In this document: positions 7,821 to 13,393 of the stretch, piece after piece
How positions within the stretch are numbered: the first letter of the stretch is position 1
Layout of the letters: each line of letters starts with the position of its first letter
Source: an uncultured Collinsella sp.
Lineage (GTDB): Bacteria > Actinomycetota > Coriobacteriia > Coriobacteriales > Coriobacteriaceae
Direction: 5' to 3'
Length of the DNA: 15,398 bases
Assembly (NCBI GenBank): GCA_900554135.1
Contig: USFU01000025.1
Coordinates: 1 to 15,398, forward strand
Notes under the pieces: generated by a model
Seen by the model: only the letters and a program-made list of their open reading frames with translations
Told to the model about the DNA's origin: nothing
The model's database searches: none
Program-made: the position numbers and the translations under genes

Positions 7821-8999
7821 ATGACCGCAGGTCAAAACCGCATACCCGTGAATCTTGACTATGCCGCCTCGACGCCCATGCGCGCCGAGGCGCTCCTTGC
7901 GCAGCGCGAATATGACGACAGCGAGCTTGCCGGCGTCAACCCCAACTCGCTGCATTCGCTCGGCCGCAAGGCCGCCGCACGCCTTGAAGTCGCCCGTCGC
8001 GAGATCGCCCGTAGCTTTGGCGCACGTGTTCGCCCGTCCGAGATTATCCTTACCAACGGCGGCACCGAGGCCAACCAGCTGGCGCTGCTCGGTCTTGCCG
8101 AGGGCGCCCGTCAGCGCGATCGCAAACGCGATCGTGTCATCGTTTCGGCCATCGAGCACGATTCGATTCTGGATAACCTGCCACTGCTGCGTGCCGCCGG
8201 CTTTACTGTCGACCTGGTACAGCCCTGCCGCGCAGGATACATTGAGCCCGCTGCGCTCACGGAGCTGCTCGGCGACGACGTGGCGCTTGTGAGCATTATG
8301 GTCGCCAACAACGAGACCGGCGTGGTGCAGCCCATCCGCGAGCTGGCCGCCGCCGCACATGCTGCCGGCGCCTTGTTTCATACCGATGCCATCCAGGGCT
8401 ACTTGCATATTCCGCTCGATGTCACCGAGCTGGGCGTCGATGCCATGACCGTTGCCGCGCACAAGATCGGCGGTCCCGTGGCATCCGGTGCGCTCTACCT
8501 TAAGAACCGCACGCCGCTGCGCCCCCGAATCTTTGGCGGTGGACAGGAAGCCGGCCGTCGCGCCGGTACGCAGGATCTGCGCACGCAGCTGGCTTTTGCC
8601 GCTGCCGCTTCCGTACTGCTGCCGAATGTAGGCCGGGAGCGCGCGATGCTGCAGGCCCTGTCCGATAAGCTCTACGCCACACTTACGGCCCATCCTCGCA
8701 TTCACGCTACGATGGGCGACTACGCGCAGGCAGATCGTCTGCCGGGCATGGTTTCGATCTACGTCGACGGCATGGACTCCGAGGAGCTCATCATCAAGCT
8801 CGACGCCGCCGGCTTTGAGGTTTCGGCCGGATCGGCTTGCTCGAGCGGCAGCATGGACCCGAGCCACGTGCTCAGCGCCATGGGTATTGGCCGCGAGCAG
8901 GCGCTGGGTGCGCTGCGTATCTCCTTCGATGACCGCGTGAACCCTGCCGATCTGGACGAGTTCGCCCAGACGCTGCTCTCGATCGTGGGTGCCGCATGA
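7821..8999 (+). CDS. Cysteine desulfurase (NifS/IscS class)
   Basis: PLP enzyme that removes sulfur from L-cysteine as an enzyme-bound persulfide, feeding Fe-S cluster or tRNA thiolation pathways. The 392-residue protein begins with the family's LDYAASTPM segment. It has TNGGTEANQLAL (PLP phosphate-binding), His113 in SAIEHDSI, NNETGVVQPI, Asp189 in HTDAIQ, the Schiff-base Lys215 in AAHKIGGP, and RAGTQDL. The active-site Cys340 sits in SAGSACSSGSMDPSHVL, which is the class I (NifS/IscS) loop rather than the SufS type. GGAGG at 7805-7809 lies inside the end of rpe. The stop overlaps the Nif3-like start by 4 nt (ATGA). No IscU, MnmA or ThiI gene is adjacent, so the sulfur acceptor cannot be named from context. 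Confidence 0.93.
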   Translation: MTAGQNRIPVNLDYAASTPMRAEALLAQREYDDSELAGVNPNSLHSLGRKAAARLEVARREIARSFGARVRPSEIILTNGGTEANQLALLGLAEGARQRDRKRDRVIVSAIEHDSILDNLPLLRAAGFTVDLVQPCRAGYIEPAALTELLGDDVALVSIMVANNETGVVQPIRELAAAAHAAGALFHTDAIQGYLHIPLDVTELGVDAMTVAAHKIGGPVASGALYLKNRTPLRPRIFGGGQEAGRRAGTQDLRTQLAFAAAASVLLPNVGRERAMLQALSDKLYATLTAHPRIHATMGDYAQADRLPGMVSIYVDGMDSEELIIKLDAAGFEVSAGSACSSGSMDPSHVLSAMGIGREQALGALRISFDDRVNPADLDEFAQTLLSIVGAA

Positions 9000-9805
9000 T
9001 CGTTTCCGAGCTTGAACGCGCGCTGCTAGAGCGCTATCCCAAAGCGGATGCCGAGGGCTGGGACCATGTTGGGCTATCTGTGGGAGACCCCGTCGCCGAG
9101 ATTACTGGCGTTGCCTGCGCACTCGACGCGACCGAGGTCAACGTGCACCGCGCTCTCGAGGCCGGCGCCAACGTGCTGCTGACGCATCATCCCATCTATA
9201 TCAAGGCGCCCGAGGCCTTTTGTCCGGCCAATTCTTCTCGCCCCCAGTGCAGCTCGGCGCTGTACGAGGCAGCCCGTTGCGGCGTGAGCATCATCTCGCT
9301 TCACACCAATCTGGACCGCTCGCACGAGGCGCGCGTCTGCCTAAGTGAGCTGCTGGGCACCGAGCCCCTGAGCTCGCTGGAGCATGTGGACGACCCCGAG
9401 GCCTGCGGCCTTGGCGCACTTGCAACGCTTGGCGACCCCTGCACCCTGCGCGATCTCGCCGCCCGCGCCGCCACGGCCTTTGGCAGCGACCCGCGCGTGT
9501 GGGGCAAAGCCGAGCACCCGTGCCGCAACGTCGCCATTTTGGGCGGCTCCCTCGGCGACTTTGGAGAGCTTGCCATAGCCGCGGGCGCAGATGTCATTGT
9601 GACCGGAGAGGCAGGCTACCATGTGGCGCAGGATCTTGCACTGCGCGGTCTGCCCGTCATTCTGCTCGGTCACGACCGCTCCGAAGAACCGTTCGTGGAT
9701 ATCTTGATGAACTCTGCAGTTGACGCCGGGGTCGACCCCCGTCATACGATTAAAATACTGAACCCTTGCCAATGGTGGACTGTGACAAAAGGAGAGAACT
9801 TATGA
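8996..9805 (+). CDS. Nif3-like dinuclear metal centre protein
   Basis: Member of the Nif3/YbgI (DUF34) family, toroidal hexamers with a two-metal site. A GTP cyclohydrolase-like role has been proposed for some members, but the general function is unsettled. The 269-residue protein shows WDHVGLSVGDP near the N-terminus, the metal-ligand pair His64-His65 in LLTHHPIY, Asp107 in SLHTNLD, then VTGEAGYHVAQDLALRG, and the C-terminal ligands His226 and Glu230 in GHDRSEEP. All the usual metal residues are therefore present. The ATG overlaps the cysteine desulfurase stop (ATGA, 8996-8999) and the gene's stop overlaps the next ATG in the same way (9802-9805), pointing to translational coupling of three genes. 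The pairing with the zinc-ribbon protein matches mycobacterial Rv2230c-Rv2229c. Confidence 0.9.
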   Translation: MIVSELERALLERYPKADAEGWDHVGLSVGDPVAEITGVACALDATEVNVHRALEAGANVLLTHHPIYIKAPEAFCPANSSRPQCSSALYEAARCGVSIISLHTNLDRSHEARVCLSELLGTEPLSSLEHVDDPEACGLGALATLGDPCTLRDLAARAATAFGSDPRVWGKAEHPCRNVAILGGSLGDFGELAIAAGADVIVTGEAGYHVAQDLALRGLPVILLGHDRSEEPFVDILMNSAVDAGVDPRHTIKILNPCQWWTVTKGENL

Positions 9806-10521
9806 GCGCCGGCGCTACGCTACTCAAGCTGCAACAGATCGATTTGGAGCTCGCCCGCAACAAGAGCGAACTTGCCAATATGCCGGAGCTCAAGGAGCTC
9901 GCATCCAAGCGCAAGACCTATGTGAAGCTCAAGTCCGAAATGACCAAGCTCTACGCCCAGCGCAAGGACCTGGACATTGAGCTCGACGACCTCAACACCA
10001 CCGAGATTCAGACCAATAACGCCATCGAGGCTGCCAAGAAGCGTCACGTCGACGGTTCCGATTACCGCGAGGTTCAGGACCTGGAGAACGAGCTCGCCAC
10101 CCTGGCCAAGCGTCTGGACAAGATCGAGCACACCCGCAAGGATGTCGTTGTCGCCCATAAGGAGGCGCTCGACCGCGAGACTCGCGCGCAGGCCATCATC
10201 GCCAAGTTCGAGGAGGGCGTGAAGGCCGATACCAAGGCTGCCCGCGCCAAGGCTGCCGATCTGCAGGCTCAGATCGATGCCGCAACCAAGGAGCGCACCG
10301 CCCTTGCCGCCACGCTGCCGACTGACGTGCTCACCGACTACGAGCGTCTGCTCAAGCAGTTCCGCGGCCTGGCCGTCGAGACCATCCAGGGCAACATTCC
10401 CACCATCTGCCACACCGCGCTGCAGGCATCGTCCATGAGCGACCTCAACCACGACGGTAGCGAGATCGCGCACTGCCCGTATTGCCACCGCCTGCTGGTG
10501 CTTCCCAGCAAGGAAGCCTAA
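9802..10521 (+). CDS. Coiled-coil protein with C-terminal zinc-ribbon-like domain
   Basis: A 239-residue protein of the family annotated as C4-type zinc ribbon domain proteins (structurally like chlamydial CT398); its biochemical role is unknown to me. Residues about 5-175 are charged, heptad-rich and almost free of proline, and should form a long coiled-coil hairpin; the family core segment DGSDYREVQDLENEL is at 84-98. The C-terminal knuckle is CPYCHRLL (Cys225, Cys228). The first knuckle, normally CxxC, is reduced to a single Cys203 in PTICHT, with His204 next to it. The ribosome site AAAAGGAGAG ends 6 nt before the ATG at 9802, clearly favouring this start over one 36 nt upstream. The start overlaps the Nif3-like gene's stop by 4 nt. 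Confidence 0.85.
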   Translation: MSAGATLLKLQQIDLELARNKSELANMPELKELASKRKTYVKLKSEMTKLYAQRKDLDIELDDLNTTEIQTNNAIEAAKKRHVDGSDYREVQDLENELATLAKRLDKIEHTRKDVVVAHKEALDRETRAQAIIAKFEEGVKADTKAARAKAADLQAQIDAATKERTALAATLPTDVLTDYERLLKQFRGLAVETIQGNIPTICHTALQASSMSDLNHDGSEIAHCPYCHRLLVLPSKEA

Positions 10522-10523
10522 CG

Positions 10524-11738
10524 ATGACGGCGGCATTCAACAATTCAATGCAACTTGAGGGAAAAACGATCCTGCTGGGTATTACCGGCGGGATCGCCGC
10601 CTATAAGTCGTGCAATATCGTGCGCCTGCTGCAAAAGCGCGGCGCGCGCGTCAAGGTCGTTATGAGCGAGCATGCCACGGAGTTTGTGGGGCCGCTTACC
10701 TTCCGCGCGCTCACCAACGAGCCGGTCGCGGTGGGCCTGTTCGACGACCCCTCCGACCCCATCCACCACATTTCGCTCGCGCAGGAGCCCGACCTTGTGG
10801 TCGTGGCGCCCGCCACGGCCAATATCATCGCCAAGATGGCAAATGGCATTGCCGATGACCTCATCTCCACGACGCTGCTTGCCACGCCGCGACCCATTGT
10901 GATCGCGCCGGCCATGAACAATGGCATGTGGAAGGCGCCGGCAACCCAGGCCAATATGGCCACGCTGCGCGACCGCGGGGTGCACGTGGTTGGTCCCGGC
11001 AGTGGCTACCTTGCCTGCGGCGACGTTGACACGGGACGCATGAGCGAGCCCGAGGGCATCGTCGAAGCCATCTGCGAGGTGCTCAGTCCCGTGCCGCAAG
11101 ACCTGGCGGGCAAGCGCATCGTCATCACTGCCGGCCCCACGCATGAGCCAATCGACCCCGTGCGCTTCATTGGCAACCGTTCGTCGGGCAAGATGGGCAT
11201 CGCCCTGGCAGGGGAGGCCGTACGCCGCGGCGCTGCGGTCACGCTCGTGCTGGGACCGACGTCGCTCGATGTCCCCCGCGGCGTAGAGTGCGTGCGCGTG
11301 CAGACCGCCGCAGAGATGCTGCAGGCGGCGTTAAACGCCTTCCAGACGGCCGACGCTGCCATTTGCGCTGCGGCCGTCGCCGACTACACTCCCGTATCCC
11401 CTGCGGACCACAAACTCAAAAAGCCCAACGAGCACTTGGATCGCATCGAGCTCGTCGAGACGGTTGATATTTTGGCTGAGCTCTCGCGCCAGAAGGGCGA
11501 GCGCCGTGTGATTGGATTTGCAGCCGAGACTGATAACGTCGTGGAGTACGCACAGCGCAAACTTGCCCGCAAGGGTTGCGATGCCATTATCGCCAACGAT
11601 GTCTCGCGCGCCGATTCGGGCTTTGGAACCGACACCAATAAGGCCTGGATTGTGAGCACGGCAGGTACGCAAGAACTTCCCGTACTAACAAAACCCCAGC
11701 TCGCAGATACAATTTTGGACTTGCTCAAAAATAATTAA
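10524..11738 (+). CDS. coaBC: Bifunctional phosphopantothenoylcysteine decarboxylase / phosphopantothenate-cysteine ligase
   Basis: Coenzyme A synthesis enzyme: the CoaB half joins cysteine to 4'-phosphopantothenate using CTP, and the FMN-dependent CoaC half decarboxylates the product. The 404-residue protein has CoaC at residues about 13-185, with GITGGIAAYK (19-28), the catalytic His81 region (HHIS), APATANIIAKMANGIADD, PAMNNGMW (129-136) and the flap cysteine Cys165 in GYLACGD. CoaB spans about 195-402, with ITAGPTHEPIDPVRFIGNRSSGKMG, AAAVADY and the lysine motif KLKK (297-300). The ATG at 10524 has AAGGAA at 10510-10515; another ATG at 10548 is possible but has a poorer ribosome site. It is the last gene of the long run that begins with cmk. 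Its final codons lie inside an inverted repeat that reaches into the tRNA promoter. Confidence 0.96.
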   Translation: MTAAFNNSMQLEGKTILLGITGGIAAYKSCNIVRLLQKRGARVKVVMSEHATEFVGPLTFRALTNEPVAVGLFDDPSDPIHHISLAQEPDLVVVAPATANIIAKMANGIADDLISTTLLATPRPIVIAPAMNNGMWKAPATQANMATLRDRGVHVVGPGSGYLACGDVDTGRMSEPEGIVEAICEVLSPVPQDLAGKRIVITAGPTHEPIDPVRFIGNRSSGKMGIALAGEAVRRGAAVTLVLGPTSLDVPRGVECVRVQTAAEMLQAALNAFQTADAAICAAAVADYTPVSPADHKLKKPNEHLDRIELVETVDILAELSRQKGERRVIGFAAETDNVVEYAQRKLARKGCDAIIANDVSRADSGFGTDTNKAWIVSTAGTQELPVLTKPQLADTILDLLKNN

Positions 11739-11761
11739 AAAAGTTCTTGCACAAGTCCAAA
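11714..11761. repeat. 10-bp inverted repeat spanning the coaBC end and the tRNA promoter
   Basis: The arms TTTGGACTTG (11714-11723) and CAAGTCCAAA (11752-11761) are perfect reverse complements separated by 28 AT-rich nt. The left arm encodes the end of CoaBC; the right arm lies between the proposed -35 and -10 of the tRNA promoter. No T-tract follows either arm, so it is not an ordinary terminator. It could be an operator, an mRNA 3'-end hairpin, or chance. Confidence 0.55.
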
Positions 11762-11776
11762 GTTTCGGGTTAATAT
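11726..11776 (+). promoter_or_regulatory. Probable tRNA-Pro promoter with AT-rich upstream element
   Basis: A run of A/T (11726-11742) resembles an UP element. It is followed by a -35-like TTGCAC (11747-11752), an 18-nt spacer and a good -10 TAATAT (11771-11776). Transcription would start near 11783, about 36 nt before the mature tRNA. Strong promoters of this kind are usual for stable RNA genes, but the -35 matches the consensus only in part. Confidence 0.55.
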
Positions 11777-11781
11777 ACTCC

Positions 11782-11808
11782 TTGTTGCGAGCGAGAGCAG
11801 TGCAACAA
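11782..11808 (+). other. Hairpin in the tRNA 5' leader
   Basis: TTGTTGC (11782-11788) and GCAACAA (11802-11808) form a perfect 7-bp stem with a 13-nt loop, just downstream of the predicted transcription start and 10 nt before the mature tRNA 5' end. It would be part of the leader removed by RNase P. Confidence 0.4.
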
Positions 11809-11818
11809 ACAAAAGCTT

Positions 11819-11895
<77 letters not shown>

Positions 11896-11904
11896 GAAGT
11901 TTGC

Positions 11905-11935
11905 AGGTCAGGCACCTAGTGCCTGACCTTTTTTT
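11905..11935 (+). terminator. Strong rho-independent terminator after tRNA-Pro
   Basis: An 11-bp GC-rich stem (AGGTCAGGCAC, 11905-11915, with GTGCCTGACCT, 11919-11929) closes a 3-nt loop and runs into seven T residues (11929-11935). It ends the tRNA transcript, and any read-through from coaBC, 10 nt after the CCA end. Confidence 0.95.
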
Positions 11936-11936
11936 G

Positions 11937-11965
11937 AATCATCATGATTAATTTGCTTAAAGCAA
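11937..11965. repeat. Two adjacent 13-bp palindromes
   Basis: AATCAT-C-ATGATT (11937-11949) and TTGCTT-A-AAGCAA (11953-11965) are each perfect 6-1-6 inverted repeats, 3 nt apart, so their centres are 16 bp apart. They lie in an AT-rich gap with no gene. Such spacing can mark regulator binding on adjacent faces of the helix, but AT-rich sequence makes short palindromes common. Confidence 0.35.
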
Positions 11966-12001
11966 CAACTTTCCCGATCGATGTAATCACCAAATCAAAA
12001 C

Positions 12002-12058
12002 GTGTACATCAACCACCTAAGATGCCGAAAAATGTCGTTTTTGGAGGCTGATGTACAC
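12002..12058. repeat. 57-bp inverted-repeat element upstream of pgsA
   Basis: Perfect 10-bp arms GTGTACATCA (12002-12011) and TGATGTACAC (12049-12058) enclose 37 nt. Inside is a nested hairpin, AAAAA-TGTCG-TTTTT (12028-12042), flanked by CC and GG. The + strand lacks a T-tract after the right arm; the - strand is moderately T-rich beyond the left arm. It may be a dispersed palindromic repeat, an operator or a weak terminator. An in-frame ATG at 12051 falls inside the right arm. Confidence 0.5.
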
Positions 12059-12120
12059 AAAAGCGATAGACATCCCGCCCGATACCGTCCTCCACATGTC
12101 TGGACTCTCTATGCTTACGC

Positions 12121-12149
12121 TGGATAGACATCGCCAGAACGGGTATAGT
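12121..12149 (+). promoter_or_regulatory. Possible pgsA promoter
   Basis: TGGATA (12121-12126, four of six matches to the -35 consensus), a 17-nt spacer and TATAGT (12144-12149) would start transcription near 12156, giving a leader of about 30 nt to the GTG at 12186. The strong terminator at 11905 means pgsA needs its own promoter in this gap. Confidence 0.45.
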
Positions 12150-12185
12150 ATCGAAAGTTTTGTCGTTTACCAGCGGGGGAGTCCT

Positions 12186-12890
12186 GTGGGCATCAAAAAG
12201 AAGATCAAAAAGGAGCTTATCGGCACTTCCGATTACCCGTCGAATAAGATCTTTACGATCTCCAATCTCATTACCTTTACGCGCCTGGTCCTCACGCTCG
12301 TCTTCCTGTACCTGTTTGTGACGGACAACAACCGTGTCGTCGCCATTGTCATCTATGCCATCGCGGCCTCCACCGACTGGATGGACGGCCAGATTGCCCG
12401 CATGACCAAAACGGTCTCGTGGCTCGGCAAGGTCATGGACCCCATCTGCGACCGCGCGCTGTTGTTTACGGGCGTTCTGGGTCTGGTAGTCCGCGGCGAG
12501 CTTCCCATCTGGGTCTGCGTGCTCATTATCGGCCGCGATATCTACCTGGGCATCGGCACGCTCATCGTGCGCCATTACCACCGTCGCCCCATCGACGTCG
12601 TCTTTCCCGGCAAGATTGCCACGGCACTGCTTATGACTGGCTTCTCGCTCATGCTGCTTGGGTTCCCCGTCGTTGATGGCTGGCATCTGCTGCCCGCCAC
12701 GTTCACGGCATTCCCGGGCCTCAACGGCAGCTCGGTGCCCCTCGGCATCTTCTTTGTGTACGGCGGCGTCATCTTCTCCATGCTCACCGCCGTCATCTAT
12801 TCCGTTAAGGGAGGGGCGGCCATTAAGCAGGCCATAGCGCATCCCGAGGACGAGGACACCGACTTTCTCAACCCCGAAATCGAAGACTGA
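12186..12890 (+). CDS. pgsA: CDP-alcohol phosphatidyltransferase, probably phosphatidylglycerophosphate synthase
   Basis: Integral membrane enzyme expected to join CDP-diacylglycerol and glycerol-3-phosphate to give phosphatidylglycerophosphate and CMP. The CDP-alcohol phosphotransferase signature DGx2ARx8Gx3Dx3D is complete, with Asp64, Asp67, Arg72, Gly81, Asp85 and Asp89. About five hydrophobic spans follow a basic N-terminus (GIKKKIKKE). The C-terminal tail is acidic (PEDEDTDF). At 234 residues it is somewhat longer than PgsA proteins of about 180-200. The GTG at 12186 is chosen because the promoter-like site lies just upstream and GGGGGAG at 12175-12181 precedes it, though only 4 nt away. 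The frame stays open back to an ATG at 12051, adding 45 residues that look unlike any family sequence. The acceptor alcohol is inferred and could be another one, such as inositol phosphate. Confidence 0.85.
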   Translation: MGIKKKIKKELIGTSDYPSNKIFTISNLITFTRLVLTLVFLYLFVTDNNRVVAIVIYAIAASTDWMDGQIARMTKTVSWLGKVMDPICDRALLFTGVLGLVVRGELPIWVCVLIIGRDIYLGIGTLIVRHYHRRPIDVVFPGKIATALLMTGFSLMLLGFPVVDGWHLLPATFTAFPGLNGSSVPLGIFFVYGGVIFSMLTAVIYSVKGGAAIKQAIAHPEDEDTDFLNPEIED

Positions 12891-12955
12891 TTCATTGGGG
12901 TATGATTACGTACGGTACATTCTTTGCGGCGTGGCCGCGTTAGATAGGGGTTGTC

Positions 12956-13390
12956 ATGGACAACAAGGTTAATAATATGCCTCAGAACGATAAGACTGCG
13001 GACGCTACCTGCGTTTTCCGTGTTCCTTCGAGCGATGTCACCGTTCCCGACCTTATGGCCAACGTGCGCATCACCGCTCCGGTTCTGTCCATCGTCAAGG
13101 GCCCGCAGACCGGAGCTGCCTTTGAGCTCGAGGACGACGTGACCACCATCGGCCGCGATCCCGCGAACGGCATCTTCCTCAACGACATGACCGTCTCGCG
13201 CAGCCACGCACGCATTATTCGTGAGGGCCTGGGCGCCCGTATTGAGGATCTGGGCTCGCTCAACGGCACCTGGGTCGACGGCGCCATCGTCAACGGTGCT
13301 CCGCTGCACGACGGCTCTTCCGTTCAGATCGGTACGTTCACGCTCATCTACCACGAGAGCACGCCGGAGCGCATCGAAACCGGTGAGTAG
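12956..13390 (+). CDS. FHA domain protein, GarA/OdhI-like
   Basis: Small cytoplasmic phosphothreonine-binding protein of 144 residues. The FHA domain spans about 45-138, with the core GRDPANGIFLNDMTVSRSHA followed by DLGSLNGTWVDG, closely matching mycobacterial GarA and corynebacterial OdhI (GRHP, DIFLDDVTVSRRHAE, DVGSLNGTYV). The N-terminal tail contains DATCVFR (residues 16-22). In GarA the equivalent is ETTSVFR, whose two threonines are the PknG/PknB phosphorylation sites; here the second threonine is kept as Thr18 and the first is Ala17. By homology it would switch between a free form that binds metabolic enzymes and a phosphorylated, self-bound form. The ATG at 12956 follows AGGGG; an ATG at 12977 is possible. 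A TATGAT (12901-12906) lies upstream without a convincing -35. The MerR gene follows after 3 nt. Confidence 0.88.
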   Translation: MDNKVNNMPQNDKTADATCVFRVPSSDVTVPDLMANVRITAPVLSIVKGPQTGAAFELEDDVTTIGRDPANGIFLNDMTVSRSHARIIREGLGARIEDLGSLNGTWVDGAIVNGAPLHDGSSVQIGTFTLIYHESTPERIETGE

Positions 13391-13393
13391 GTA

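Noticed and set aside
6993..8867. A 624-codon open frame on the - strand opposite rpe and the cysteine desulfurase.
   Set aside because: It mirrors strongly supported + strand genes, is low-complexity in composition (Gly, His, Val, Asp rich), has no recognisable domain, and is expected from high GC3 coding sequence. The same applies to the 458-codon antisense frame opposite der.
12926..12938. A small GCGGC-GTG-GCCGC hairpin upstream of the FHA gene.
   Set aside because: A 5-bp stem is too short to separate from chance in GC-rich sequence, and no T-tract follows, so I do not call it a terminator or riboswitch.
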